Shown in pieces: positions 15,494-24,863 of a stretch of 64,000 bases of DNA. The notes below the pieces were generated by a model. That model was not told the origin of the DNA and did no database searches. It saw only the letters and a program-made list of their open reading frames with translations. Origin of the DNA: JAVEDQ01 sp963783105 (GTDB taxonomy: Bacteria > Actinomycetota > Actinomycetes > Frankiales > Frankiaceae); NCBI GenBank assembly GCA_963783105.1, contig CAWAMI010000004.1, positions 378,992-442,991 of the forward strand, written 5' to 3'. Within the stretch, counting starts at the first letter, position 1; each line of letters opens with the position of its first letter. The translations under genes and the position numbers were made by a program.

Positions 15494-17482
15494 TCAGGAG
15501 GCGGGAACCACCTGCGTCCCGCCTGTCCGCACCGGCAGGTCGAGCCGGATGCCGGTGAGGGTCAGCCTGCTCACGGGACCCGTCGGGGGCTTGTAGGTCG
15601 GCGTGTCCACCTGCTGCAGGTCGAGACGCAGCCGGTGCCCGGCGGGCAGCTGCCAGTGGTTCCCGTAGAGCGGGAGCCGCATGGTGCCCTTCAGCGGGTC
15701 GCCGTAGACGAAGTCGAGCCTGTAGACGCCCCGCGTGATCAGCAGCGGCGTGCCGTCCGGTCCGACGTCCCACACCCGGGCGGCGACGACGCCGGTCGCG
15801 CCCGGGGTCGCCGTGTAGTTGGCGGTGACGGTGCCGATGCCCACGGTCGTCCGGGGCGCGGGCAGCGGCGCGGACGTCGCCCGGTACCCGAACCGTCCGC
15901 TCGGAGCCGCCGGTGTCGTCCCGACCGTGCACCCGCCGTGCGTCGACGGCGAGAGCGGGAGCGTGCTTCCGACGATCGCATCGGTCTTGACCCCGTCCGG
16001 GTCGCCGGCCCCGCTGGTCGGGGACAGGGTCGCCTTCTTCTTCGGCCGCACCGACAGGGTGCCGACGCCGAGCTCTTGGGGTGAGGAGGCGACGACCTCC
16101 TGCGGGTCGGGTGAGGGGTTGGCGGTGCAGTCGGTCATCTGGCTGGCCACGGTGGTCGCCGCCGGTTGCGCCCCGTTGATCTGCTGCTGCAGGAACGTCC
16201 AGGCCTGGTCGTTGATCCGGTGCCAGGTGCCGGGCTTGTTCTGGGCCCTGCTGTGGCCGATGTCGGCGAACCGGGCCTCGACCGGCCAATTCTGATCGAG
16301 CCCCTTGAGGTAGGTGAACATGCGCGTGGACTCGACGGCGGGGAACAGGTCGTCGGTCCAGCCGGACACGGTGAACACGGCGGTCCTCCGCCCGGCCGCC
16401 TTCTGCGCCGCCCAGCCGGGCGAGTAGTAGGCGGAGTGCCAGTGCGAGAAGGCGTGCCGGACCTGCCCGACCAGCGGGCCGTCCGTCCGCGGCGCCACCG
16501 AGTACGGCTCGCCCGCGGCCAACCGGCCGAGCCAGGCCGAGAACGGTTCCGTCGGCGGGTTGGTCTCGGGGTCGGGCGGCAGGTTCTGCGGGGCCGTGTT
16601 GGTCCCGTCCTCGAAGGTGCCGCTGGCCCTGCCCTTGGCGTAGAGACCGGCGATGTAGCTGGTCTTGCCGACGCCGAAGGGGTTGCCGTCGCCGTTGCGA
16701 TTGCGCTGCGGTCCGGATGAACTCGTGTACGGGGTCGGTCCGCGTCCGCTCGGGGCCAGCGAGTAGGCCAGGTCGGTCCACGGGTACTTCGGGACCGCGA
16801 CCTGGACCTGCAGGACGGGCAGCGTCGGGTCCACGGTCCTCGGGAAGGTCCACGTCGGCTCGGCTGCCTGCAGCCAGCTCTCGCCGCCGCCGTAGGAGCC
16901 ACCCGTCACCGCGACCTTCGTCGGGTCGACACCGGGGAACTCCTTGGCGACCTTCGCGGCCAGCCATTGGGTGTCGCGGATCTCCACGTTCTTGTTCTTG
17001 ACCCGGATCGTGCCGAACGGCGGGCAGTCGGAACCCTTCTTGGGGCAGGTGGTGCCGGGCGGCGTGGCCGGCTCGTAGGGCGCGCTCGCGCCGTCGTCGC
17101 CGAAACCGCGGGCGGTGTAGCTGAGCACGTAGTAGCCGTGGGCCGCGAACCAGTGCGAGTTCCAGTGCCACTTGTCCGCGTTGTCGGCCTCGTCGTTCGT
17201 CGACTCCCACTCGTGCTTGTCGTTGCCGAAGCCGTGCAGCATCACGATCAGCGGGTGCGGGCCGGCGGTGCCGGCCGCGGGCTGGGTGACGTCGACGTCC
17301 ATCAACGAGGTGTCGAAGCTGGGCACCTCTCCCGAGCAGATCGTCTGGCCTCCGTAGGGCGCGCACGTCAGCCCGAGCGGGGATGCGGCCGACGCGCGTG
17401 AGCCGGAGGGCCCGGCCGCCACGATGCTCACCCCTACCAGGGCCAGCAGGGCAACGAGCAGGGTTGCAGCGGTCCGACGCAT
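15494..17482 (-). CDS. Secreted CocE/NonD family hydrolase (X-Pro dipeptidyl-peptidase S15-like)
   Basis: A 662-residue protein with a Sec signal peptide (MRRTAATLLVALLALVGVSI, cut near ASA-AS). The alpha/beta-hydrolase part has PLIVMLHGFG (oxyanion region), YYVLSYTARGFGDDG, and a nucleophile elbow VTGGSYGGGE with the catalytic Ser. A later ARFADIGHSRAQ segment is the likely His region. The C-terminal third is the beta-sandwich PepX_C domain (GHRLRLDLQQVDTP). The family includes dipeptidyl-peptidases and cocaine esterases; here a secreted esterase or peptidase of unknown substrate. The gene lies 74 bp beyond the GT39 start on the same strand. Confidence 0.84.
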   Translation of the reverse strand: MRRTAATLLVALLALVGVSIVAAGPSGSRASAASPLGLTCAPYGGQTICSGEVPSFDTSLMDVDVTQPAAGTAGPHPLIVMLHGFGNDKHEWESTNDEADNADKWHWNSHWFAAHGYYVLSYTARGFGDDGASAPYEPATPPGTTCPKKGSDCPPFGTIRVKNKNVEIRDTQWLAAKVAKEFPGVDPTKVAVTGGSYGGGESWLQAAEPTWTFPRTVDPTLPVLQVQVAVPKYPWTDLAYSLAPSGRGPTPYTSSSGPQRNRNGDGNPFGVGKTSYIAGLYAKGRASGTFEDGTNTAPQNLPPDPETNPPTEPFSAWLGRLAAGEPYSVAPRTDGPLVGQVRHAFSHWHSAYYSPGWAAQKAAGRRTAVFTVSGWTDDLFPAVESTRMFTYLKGLDQNWPVEARFADIGHSRAQNKPGTWHRINDQAWTFLQQQINGAQPAATTVASQMTDCTANPSPDPQEVVASSPQELGVGTLSVRPKKKATLSPTSGAGDPDGVKTDAIVGSTLPLSPSTHGGCTVGTTPAAPSGRFGYRATSAPLPAPRTTVGIGTVTANYTATPGATGVVAARVWDVGPDGTPLLITRGVYRLDFVYGDPLKGTMRLPLYGNHWQLPAGHRLRLDLQQVDTPTYKPPTGPVSRLTLTGIRLDLPVRTGGTQVVPAS

Positions 17483-17709
17483 GGTGCCCCCTCAGCACGC
17501 GCGGCCGACCCGGCCTGTGCCGGGCGGCGCGTGTGGGTGGTTCCCGTCACAGCCGGGCTTCAAGCCCCGGTCCCTTCAAGCCCAGGTCCCGCCCCGATGG
17601 TCACGCTGCGTGCACGGAACCGCGGGACAGGCGCCGAGAAGGAGGCCATGCTGCTGCTCGGGCGCATGTCGAGACAGCGGGATGCGGCACAGGGGAGGGG
17701 TGCTCGTCG
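17483..17709. other. Divergent intergenic region upstream of the secreted hydrolase
   Basis: This 227-bp gap separates the leftward hydrolase from the rightward small acidic gene and must hold two promoters. No coding frame, tRNA, strong hairpin or clear promoter consensus was recognised. A short repeat (aagccccggtcccttcaagcc) lies at about 17571-17591. Confidence 0.3.
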
Positions 17710-18111
17710 ATGAGCGAATCGAGCTGGGACGACTACTACGGCGACGGCACGGACGCGACGGCCACGGAGGTCACGGCCACGGACGTGGGGGCGACGGACG
17801 TGACAGCCGAGCCGGCACTCGATCCGGACGCCGCCGCGGCGCTCGACAGCGCGAGTGTGGCGGCCGACTGGGCCGATTGGAACGCGGAGACCGCGGACGA
17901 GTGGAGCGCCTCCGCGGACGCGGACACGGACAGTGCCGTCGCCGCGCTGGAACAGGGTGACTACTCGGGGGCGGCCTATCAGTTCGAGCAGGCGTCGTAC
18001 GAGTCCGGCGTGGCCGAGGACTACGCGGAGACGGCCTCCGACTACGCCGCCACGGCGTCCGATTACGTCGACACCGCCGTTGCGGAGCAGTCCTACGACA
18101 GCTACGAGTAG
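17710..18111 (+). CDS. Small acidic Ala/Thr/Asp-rich protein, unknown function
   Basis: A 133-residue protein of strongly biased composition: no Cys, Met only at the start, and many Ala, Asp, Glu, Thr and Tyr. The first part repeats ATEVTATDVGATDVTA; the C-terminal half is a helical (YAETASDYAATASDYVDTA) repeat with a YxxTAS heptad-like period. It has no signal peptide or membrane helix. The ATG at 17710 follows ggggaggggtg. It ends seven bases before the zinc-ribbon gene, so the two are probably one operon. No family recognised. Confidence 0.6.
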   Translation: MSESSWDDYYGDGTDATATEVTATDVGATDVTAEPALDPDAAAALDSASVAADWADWNAETADEWSASADADTDSAVAALEQGDYSGAAYQFEQASYESGVAEDYAETASDYAATASDYVDTAVAEQSYDSYE

Positions 18112-18117
18112 TCGGCG

Positions 18118-19666
18118 ATGCCCTTCGCGGTCTCGACCTGCTCCCGGGGCGTCGGCGCCACCGTCGCTGCCACCCGCAAGGAGCTGGTGACAGCGCTGCG
18201 TGGCCTCGGGTTCGAGGTGAAGGCCGAGCAGGTCACCTTGGTCGAGGCGCGCCGCGGCTCGCAGCTCGCCGCGGCCGCGCTGCAGGTGAAGCGTCTCCCG
18301 GTGCTCGTCTCGATCCAACTGCGCGGCGTCGACGCCGCGACCACGGTCGTCGACATCCGGGTCAGCGACGGTTGGCAGGGCGGCACCGGCCGGGCGCTGG
18401 GGCTCTCGCGCTCCTACGCCGAGGTGTTCGCCGACGTCGGTGCCCGTCTGGACGACGCGCTGCGCGGGCTCGACCCGAAGCTCGACGCGCCGCCTCCGCA
18501 GGTGGTCGGCCTCGGCCCCGCCCCAGGACTGCTGGACCGGGTCACCGCGCGCGGCGGGAGCGGCGGCGGCGTCGCCCGCGTGGAGGGCTGGCTGGAGGGA
18601 CGTCGGGCGGCGCGGCCGGAGGCGTGGCGGTCGGTCGCCGGGGTACGGCTCGTCAGCTCGGACGGCGAGGCGCGTCTCGGCCTCGAGCAGGTACAGGCGA
18701 TGCTGACGGTCGCTCTGCTGGTCAACCGGACGCCGGGGTCGATGCCGGAGCGGTTGGCGGCCGACGTCGAGCGCTTCGCCTCCCGGCTGGAGGGCGCGCT
18801 CGCCGCGCCCGGCGCGGGTGCGCCGCGTCTCGACGTGTCGGCGGAGGAGCTTCCCGTCGTGCGCTTCCTCTGGGAGCAGGCGAGGATCCGGACGGTCCTG
18901 CCGTTGCGGACGCTGCAGCGCTGCACGACCTGCCGGCACGAGAAGGTCGTCAACCCGGACTACAAGCACCTCGCCGAACGCAACCGGAAGATCCGCGGGG
19001 TCGGTGGCGCCGTCGGGGCCACCTTCTCGCCCGCGGCCGGGGCCAGCCCCTTCTTCCTCGTGGGCCGGCTGCTGCCGCTGGCCAAGCTGGATCCCGAGTA
19101 CGTGTGCCCGCGCTGCCAGGGGCTCGAGTCGGACGACCGCGTCATCGTCTTCTGCCCGAACTGCGGCGAGCGGCGGGACGAGGCCGTCCTCAAGACCTGC
19201 CGCCGCTGCGCGCACGACTTCCGCCGCGCGCTCGAGCCGGAGCCGCTCTGGCGGGAGCCGGAACCGGACCCGGTGGCGCCTCCGCCCGCCGAACCGCCGC
19301 CGGGGTTGCCGGCCGGGTCGGCGGCCGGGTTGGCGGCCGGGCCGCCGGCCGGGCCGCCGGTCGCCGGGCTGCCCCCGCCCGCGGGCGCCCCGGCGGTGGC
19401 TCTGCCGCCGCCGAACGGGTCGCCGCCACTCGCGCTCCCCCCGCCGAGCGGTGCCCCGCTCTCCGCGCTGCCGGCTCCGGACGCCCGTCCGCCCGCTTCC
19501 GCCCGCCGAGCACGGCCCGACGCCGCCGCGCCCCGCCGCCTGGCTGCCCGATCCCGCCGGCCGGCACGAGGCCCGCTGGTGGGACGGCTCCCGCTGGACC
19601 GATGCCGTGCTGATCGCCGGGAGGCTCTCGCACGACGCGGTCGACGCCCCGCGTCGGGGGACCTGA
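18118..19666 (+). CDS. Zinc-ribbon protein with C-terminal DUF2510 motif, frameshifted near the end
   Basis: Residues 1-270 form an unrecognised alpha/beta region. Four Cys pairs follow (CTTC, CPRC, CPNC, CRRC), suggesting two zinc ribbons. A Pro/Gly/Ala-rich linker leads to residue about 460, where frame 1 continues as low-complexity Arg/Ala sequence to 19758. Shifting to frame 2 near 19500-19520 instead gives WLPDPAGRHEARWWDGSRWT, a clear DUF2510 motif (W-x-P-DP-x-GR-x3-RWWDG), ending at 19666. The intended product therefore most likely ends there; a single insertion or two-base loss separates it. The same-strand gene 6 bp upstream suggests an operon. Role unknown; DUF2510 is often found in membrane-linked actinobacterial proteins. 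Confidence 0.6.
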
Positions 19667-19863
19667 CCCCGCTGCGTCCTCCACCCGAGAACCGCGTAGC
19701 TTTTCGACAACCCTGGAGAGTCGAGCCGACTCGGCCACGTCGAGATGCATCAAGATGATCGCTGCGACGGGATCTCTCCGCGGCTCGCACGGTCCGCCCA
19801 GACGGGAGGCAGTCCTTCGATGGTGCTGCGAGGTCCGGCCCCGGGCCGTCCGGAGGCGGGTCC

Positions 19864-21036
19864 GTGATCGTCGCTCCCGCCCGCGTCCTGCTCGTCGAGG
19901 ACGACGAGGGCGACGCCTTCCTGGTCCGCGAGCTGCTCGCGGACGGCGACACGCCCCTCGAGATCGAATGGGTCCGGACGCTGGCGGAGGCCCGGACGGA
20001 GATCGCGAGCGGTTTCGAATGCGTGCTGCTCGACCTGGGCCTGCCGGACGCGAGCGGACCGGAGGTGCTGCACGCCGTCCTCGAGGCCGCACCCGACGCA
20101 GCCGTGTTGGTCCTCACCGGTCTGGACGACGAGCGGACCGGGCTCGAGGCGCTGGCCAGCGGCGCGCAGGACTACCTGGTCAAGGGGCAGGTCGACGGTC
20201 CGCTGCTGGGCCGTTCGATCCGGTACGCCCGCGAGCGCAAGCGGCTCGACCTCGAACTCCGCAGGCTCTACCGCACCGAGTTGCGCGCCGCGGAGAACGC
20301 CCGCCTCGAACGGGGGTTGTTGCCGCAGCCGCGCATCGAGGACCCGTCGCTGGGCATCACGACCCGCTACCGCCCGGGCCGCGACGCCGTGCTCGGCGGC
20401 GACTTCTTCGACGCCATCGAGATCAGCGACGGCTCGCTGTTCGTCCTCATCGGCGACGTCGCGGGGCACGGCCCCGACGAGGCGGCGCTCGGCGTCTGCC
20501 TGCGCATCGCGTGGCGAACGCTGGTGCTCGCCGAGGAGCACCCGGACCGGCTGCTGCCGATCCTGCAGGACGTCCTGGTGCAGGAGCGACGGTCCGAGGA
20601 GGTGTTCGCCACCCTCGCGATGGCGGTCATCTCGCCGGACCGGTCCGGCCTGCGCCTGTTCCTCGCCGGCCACCCGGCGCCGCTGCTGCTGGCGGAGGAC
20701 GCCCCGTTCCAGCTGCCGGACGACCTCGTCGGTCCGGCGCTCGGCGTCGTCCCCGGAGTCGTCTGGGGGAGCCGCCCGGTCGAGCTCCCACCCAACTGGC
20801 GGCTGCTGCTGTTCACCGACGGGCTCGTCGAGGGACACGACGAGGCGGGCGGGCGGCTCGGCGTCGAGGGACTCATGGCGCTCGCGCGGGAAGCGCCGGG
20901 CTACGACCGGTCGACGGAGCTGCTGGAGACCCTCCTGGACGGCGCCCGCCGGCTGCACGGCAGCGACCTGCCGGACGACGTGGCCGTCCTGGTGGTCGAG
21001 CACGGTGGGCCCGTGGCCGCCGAGGTCCAGCGGTGA
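19864..21036 (+). CDS. Response regulator with PP2C (RsbU/SpoIIE-type) phosphatase output
   Basis: A 390-residue protein. A receiver domain (residues 7-120) has the acidic pair EDDEGD, the phospho-acceptor D57 in LLDLGLPDASG, and the conserved K in YLVKGQ. A short coiled-coil linker leads to a PP2C_SIG phosphatase domain (about 150-385) with GGDFFDAIEI, LIGDVAGHGPDEA, LAGHPAPLLL, FTDGLVEGHD and DDVAVLVV, all metal-binding positions being present. It should dephosphorylate an anti-sigma antagonist when its receiver is phosphorylated. The GTG at 19864 starts the operon; the stop overlaps the kinase gene by four bases. Confidence 0.9.
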   Translation: MIVAPARVLLVEDDEGDAFLVRELLADGDTPLEIEWVRTLAEARTEIASGFECVLLDLGLPDASGPEVLHAVLEAAPDAAVLVLTGLDDERTGLEALASGAQDYLVKGQVDGPLLGRSIRYARERKRLDLELRRLYRTELRAAENARLERGLLPQPRIEDPSLGITTRYRPGRDAVLGGDFFDAIEISDGSLFVLIGDVAGHGPDEAALGVCLRIAWRTLVLAEEHPDRLLPILQDVLVQERRSEEVFATLAMAVISPDRSGLRLFLAGHPAPLLLAEDAPFQLPDDLVGPALGVVPGVVWGSRPVELPPNWRLLLFTDGLVEGHDEAGGRLGVEGLMALAREAPGYDRSTELLETLLDGARRLHGSDLPDDVAVLVVEHGGPVAAEVQR

Positions 21037-22730
21037 CCGATTCGACGACTGGCCCGACGTCGGGCTCCTCCGGCTGGGCCCTCGACCGACGGCTGTGGAG
21101 GCTGCTGTCGGCGGCCGGCGTCGCAGTGCTGGTGCTCGTCGGCGTCGCCGCTGTCCTGCTGGTCAGCGTCCACCGGCAGCAGGACGTCGTGACGGACAAG
21201 TACTTCTCCATAGTGAACGACTCGAACGACCTCTTCCTCTCGCTGGTGGACGCGGAGACGGCCGTCCGCGGCTACGTGCTCACCGGCGACCCGTCGGCGC
21301 TCCAACAGATGCAGCGCCTGAACAGCCCGGAATCACAGCAGCGTTCTGCGGAGCTGCAGCGGCTCATCGGATCTGATCCGAGACTCCGCAGGCCGCTCGA
21401 TGCAGCCGGCGCGTCCGCGCGGACCTGGTACGTCGACTTCGCGCAACCGGCGATCGCCCGGGTGCAGCGCGACGGCGCCCGCTCGGTGAACGCGGCCGAG
21501 ATCCAGCGCGGGCGGATGTTGTTCGACACCGTGCGGGGCGACTACGGCCGCTACCTCGCGGCGGTGATCGAGGGCCGGGACCAGAACAACAGCAGCCTCA
21601 CCCTCCGCACCAACCTGCTGTTCGTCGCCGTGGTGCTCGGTGCGATCGGAGCAGTGCTCGTCGGCTACCTGATGTTCCGGGCGCTGCGCCGCTGGGTCAC
21701 CCAGCCACTCGCGGCGCTCGCGGAGGAGACCCGAACGGTGCGTTCGGGGGCCCTCGACCACGAGGTCACCGTCGACGGACCCGACGAGATCGTCGGCCTC
21801 GGCCAGGACGTCGAGCTGATGCGGCAGCGGCTGGTGGACCAGCTGGCCCAGGTGGAGCGGGTGCGCGACGGCCTGCAGGATGCCCAGCAGCGGTTGGAGA
21901 CCCAGGCCGCCGAGCTGCAGCGATCCAACCGCGATCTCGAGCAGTTCGCCTACGTCGCGTCGCACGACCTGCAGGAACCTCTCCGCAAGGTCGCGAGCTT
22001 CTGTCAGCTCCTCGAGCGCCGCTACGCCGGCCAGCTCGACGAACGGGCCGATCAGTACATCGCCTTCGCCGTCGACGGCGCCAAGCGCATGCAGCAGCTC
22101 ATCAACGATCTGCTGGCGTTCTCCCGGATCGGCCGCCGCACGAGCGGGCGGGCCGAGGTGTCGCTCGACGCGTGCCTGCAGGGTGCGTTGCGGAACGTCG
22201 CGAGCGTCATCGAGGAGGCGGGCGCGACCGTCGACGCCGATCGGCTGCCGACGGTCTGGGGCGAGAAGGCCCTGCTGACGGCGCTGCTGCAGAACCTGCT
22301 GAGCAACGCGATGAAGTTCCGCGGCGACGAGCCCCCGCGGATCCGGCTGTCGGTGGAGAGCCGCCAAGCCGAGGCTGGCGACGAGTACGTCTTCCGCTGC
22401 AGCGACAACGGCATCGGCATCGAGCAGCAGTACGCCGAGCGGATCTTCGTCATCTTCCAGCGGCTGCACGCCAAGGACCAGTACGCGGGCACCGGCATCG
22501 GCCTCGCGATGTGCAAGAAGATCATCGAGTGGCACGGGGGCCGGATCTGGCTCGACACCGAGCACAGCCGGACGGGGGAGGGCACGACCTTCGTCTGGAC
22601 GTTGCCGGTCGCCGAGCGCGGTCGATCGATCATGGACCCGGCGCCCGACGAGGCCGGGACCGTTGCGGACCGCGAGTTGGTCGAGCCCGACGGGCGTGGC
22701 GAACCGCGTCCGGCGGCTACCGGCTCCTAG
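21033..22730 (+). CDS. CHASE3-type membrane sensor histidine kinase
   Basis: A 565-residue kinase. TM1 (about 23-45) and TM2 (about 193-215) flank an extracytoplasmic CHASE3-like helical domain with FSIVNDSNDLFLSLVDAETA and VRGYVLTGD. A HAMP domain and coiled coil follow. The HisKA region has FAYVASHDLQEPLRKVA with phospho-acceptor H311, then an ATPase with NLLSNAMKFRG (N box), CSDNGIGIE (G1), IFVIFQRLHA (F) and GTGIGLAMCKKI (G2). This is the cyanobacterial phytochrome-like class without a GAF domain. GTG start overlapping the preceding stop (GTGA). It probably signals to the adjacent response regulators. Confidence 0.9.
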   Translation: MTDSTTGPTSGSSGWALDRRLWRLLSAAGVAVLVLVGVAAVLLVSVHRQQDVVTDKYFSIVNDSNDLFLSLVDAETAVRGYVLTGDPSALQQMQRLNSPESQQRSAELQRLIGSDPRLRRPLDAAGASARTWYVDFAQPAIARVQRDGARSVNAAEIQRGRMLFDTVRGDYGRYLAAVIEGRDQNNSSLTLRTNLLFVAVVLGAIGAVLVGYLMFRALRRWVTQPLAALAEETRTVRSGALDHEVTVDGPDEIVGLGQDVELMRQRLVDQLAQVERVRDGLQDAQQRLETQAAELQRSNRDLEQFAYVASHDLQEPLRKVASFCQLLERRYAGQLDERADQYIAFAVDGAKRMQQLINDLLAFSRIGRRTSGRAEVSLDACLQGALRNVASVIEEAGATVDADRLPTVWGEKALLTALLQNLLSNAMKFRGDEPPRIRLSVESRQAEAGDEYVFRCSDNGIGIEQQYAERIFVIFQRLHAKDQYAGTGIGLAMCKKIIEWHGGRIWLDTEHSRTGEGTTFVWTLPVAERGRSIMDPAPDEAGTVADRELVEPDGRGEPRPAATGS

Positions 22731-22790
22731 CTTTGGTGCTCGGCGATGAGCAGTCCCGAGCGAGACCCGGCGAGTGCAGGAGGAGAGCGC

Positions 22791-23240
22791 GTGAGCGAAT
22801 CGGTAGCGGCCATCGACGTCCTGCTCGTCGAGGACGACCCCGGCGACGTCCTCATGACCCGTGAGGCGTTCGAGGACTACAAGGTCCACAACAACCTCTA
22901 CGTCGCCACCAACGGGGTCGAGGCGATGGCGTTCCTGCGCAAGGAGGGGGAGTTCGCCGACGCTCCGACGCCGGACCTCATCCTGCTCGACCTCAACCTG
23001 CCCAAGATGGACGGCCGCGAGGTGCTGGCCGCCGTCAAGGAGGACGCGGACCTGCTCTCCATCCCCATCGTGGTGCTGACGACGTCGGAGGCGGAGGAGG
23101 ACGTGGTGCGCTCCTACTCCCTGCACGCGAACGCGTACGTGACCAAGCCCGTCGACTTCGAGCGCTTCGTCAGCGTGGTGCAGCAGATCGACGACTTCTT
23201 CGTCAGCGTGGTGCGGCTGCCGCGGTCCCACACCCGCTGA
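22791..23240 (+). CDS. Single-domain response regulator (CheY/Rcp1-like)
   Basis: A 149-residue receiver-only protein: VLLVEDDPGDVLMTREAF, then LILLDLNLPKMDGREVL with phospho-acceptor D67, VVLTTSEAEEDVV and AYVTKPVDFERF. The DP-x-D-x-L-M style start and long alpha-1 loop match the Rcp1 group that partners with HisKA kinases like the upstream one. The GTG at 22791 is chosen because AGGAGGAG lies directly upstream; an ATG 45 bp earlier (22746) is less well placed. It has no DNA-binding output, so it probably relays phosphate or binds a target protein. Confidence 0.88.
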   Translation: MSESVAAIDVLLVEDDPGDVLMTREAFEDYKVHNNLYVATNGVEAMAFLRKEGEFADAPTPDLILLDLNLPKMDGREVLAAVKEDADLLSIPIVVLTTSEAEEDVVRSYSLHANAYVTKPVDFERFVSVVQQIDDFFVSVVRLPRSHTR

Positions 23241-23300
23241 CGCCCCGGCGCCTGACCGTCGGCGTCCAACCCGGTGAGGCAGCCCACGGTTACGATCAGA

Positions 23301-23319
23301 TAGTTACGTGCTACAACTA
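23301..23319 (+). promoter_or_regulatory. AT-rich operator-like palindrome upstream of MFS gene
   Basis: tagtt (23301-23305) and aacta (23315-23319) form an inverted repeat with a 9-base spacer, in an unusually AT-rich stretch ending five bases before the GTG start of the MFS gene. MarR- or TetR-type repressors often bind such sites, but no repressor gene is adjacent. There is no ribosome-binding site between it and the GTG, so the transcript may be leaderless. Confidence 0.4.
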
Positions 23320-23323
23320 AATA

Positions 23324-24631
23324 GTGCGTCCCACTACCACCGCCCCCGCACCAGGTCCGCTCCGGCAGCCCCGCGCGGTGTACGCGGTCGCCTTCGCCTG
23401 CGTCATCTCGTTCATGGGTATCGGGCTCGTCGACCCCATCCTCCCGGCCCTGGCCGACCAGCTCCACGCCAGCCCGAGCCAGGTGTCGCTGCTGTTCACG
23501 AGCTACCTCGTGGTCACCGCCGTGGCGATGCTGGTCACGGGGTGGGTGTCGAGCCGGGTGGGCGCGAAGCGGACGCTTCTCGCCGGCCTGAGCCTGATCG
23601 TCGCCTTCGCCGCCCTGGCCGGATCCGCAGACAGCATCGCCGGAATCGTCGGCTTCCGGGCCGGGTGGGGGCTCGGGAACGCCCTGTTCATCGCCACCTC
23701 GCTCGCCGTGATCGTCACGAGCGCGAGCGGCGGGTTCGGCGGCGCGATCATCCTCTACGAGACGGCGCTCGGCGTCGGCATCGCCTGCGGTCCGCTGCTC
23801 GGCGGGCTGCTCGGCAACGTCAGCTGGCGCGGCCCGTTCTTCGGCGTCGCCGTCCTCATGCTGATCGCGCTGATCGCGACGGCCACGCTGCTGCCGGCGA
23901 CCCCCAAGCCGGCCCAGCCCTCGAAGCTGTCCGAGCCCATCGCCGCGCTGAAGCATCGAAGCCTCGCCACCACGAGTGTCGTCGGACTGCTCTACAACTG
24001 GGGCTTCTTCACGATCCTCGGCTACGCGCCGTTCCTCATGGATCTCTCCGCGATCCGGCTCGGCTTCGTGTTCTTCGCCTGGGGCATCCTCGTTGCCGTC
24101 TTCGCGGTCTTCGGCGCCCCGATGCTGAAGTCGCGGATCGGCACCGCCCGCAGCCTCTACGGCAGCCTCGCCTACCTCGTCGTGCTGCTGGCGATCATCG
24201 GGCTGTTCCCCGGCTCCCGCTGGGCCGTCATCGTCGCCGTCGTGCTCTCCGGAGCGGCCATCGGCATGAACAACACGCTGGTGACGACCGCGGTCATGAG
24301 CATCTCGCCAGTTCCGCGCAACGTCGCCTCCGCCACCTACGGCTTCGTCCGCTTCATCGGCGGCGGTCTGGCGCCCTACGCCGCCGGCCGGCTGGTCGAG
24401 CACTACAACGAACACGTCCCGTTCCTGCTGGGCGCCGTCGTGGTCCTGGCCGGCGCGCTCCTCGCGACGCGGGTCCGGACGGCGCTCGACGACGCCGACG
24501 CGGACGAGTTCGCGACCGGTCCGTCGCACGAGCGGGCCGACGCCGAACGCGCCGCCGAGCAGTATCCCGCGGTGGAGGAGGAAGTGATCCTCGCCGAGGA
24601 GGCGCTGGTCCTCGACCGCCGCGCGAGCTAA
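23324..24631 (+). CDS. MFS transporter, probable multidrug efflux (ACDE-type)
   Basis: A 435-residue protein with about twelve membrane helices. Residues 20-60 (VISFMGIGLVDPILPALADQ) and the A-motif-like loop GWVSSRVGAKRTLLAG are characteristic of the Staphylococcus MdeA/Bcr-like drug exporters. Helix 5 has the antiporter-type GACGPLLGG-like LGVGIACGPLLGGLLG sequence. The last 45 residues are an acidic cytosolic tail. It begins at GTG 23324 with no clear ribosome-binding site. It probably exports drugs or metabolites by proton antiport. Confidence 0.83.
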   Translation: MRPTTTAPAPGPLRQPRAVYAVAFACVISFMGIGLVDPILPALADQLHASPSQVSLLFTSYLVVTAVAMLVTGWVSSRVGAKRTLLAGLSLIVAFAALAGSADSIAGIVGFRAGWGLGNALFIATSLAVIVTSASGGFGGAIILYETALGVGIACGPLLGGLLGNVSWRGPFFGVAVLMLIALIATATLLPATPKPAQPSKLSEPIAALKHRSLATTSVVGLLYNWGFFTILGYAPFLMDLSAIRLGFVFFAWGILVAVFAVFGAPMLKSRIGTARSLYGSLAYLVVLLAIIGLFPGSRWAVIVAVVLSGAAIGMNNTLVTTAVMSISPVPRNVASATYGFVRFIGGGLAPYAAGRLVEHYNEHVPFLLGAVVVLAGALLATRVRTALDDADADEFATGPSHERADAERAAEQYPAVEEEVILAEEALVLDRRAS

Positions 24632-24740
24632 CGACCCGCGCCGGCGGCGAGGAACCCCGGCAGGTATCCCTGGGACTGGCCGGCCGCCGGCGGGTGGAAG
24701 CTCGACGCGGACGGGGTGGCGAGCCGGCCGGCGCGAGACG

Positions 24741-24863
24741 TCAGCCGCGGTGGCGGCTCACGGGGGCGACGAGCCCGATGACGAGGCCGAGCACGGCGCC
24801 CGGCAGAACCAGCCGCAGGGCGGCCCGGCGAACTCCGACACGGTCGACGGCGGTGAGGATCAT
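24741..24863 (-). CDS. Predicted 40-residue membrane peptide
   Basis: A short frame starting ATG at 24863 with GGAGG four bases upstream. The product begins MILTAVDRVGVRRAALRLVL, then has one hydrophobic segment (LPGAVLGLVIGLVAPV) and a basic end. No family recognised. The good ribosome-binding site and single clear membrane segment are the only support; it may be an orphan small membrane protein or chance. Confidence 0.35.
   Translation of the reverse strand: MILTAVDRVGVRRAALRLVLPGAVLGLVIGLVAPVSRHRG

Noticed and set aside
13185..15596. Long rightward open frame of about 800 codons opposite the GT39 gene
   Set aside because: It is the antisense shadow of a real membrane protein with recognisable family motifs; its own product is low-complexity Arg/Gly/Gln sequence with no motif.
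17560..19710. Leftward 716-codon frame over the zinc-ribbon region
   Set aside because: It is Arg/Gly-rich antisense reading of the rightward genes and has no recognised domain.
21333..23231. Leftward 632-codon frame opposite the histidine kinase and response regulator
   Set aside because: The plus-strand genes have full kinase and receiver motifs; the antisense product has none.
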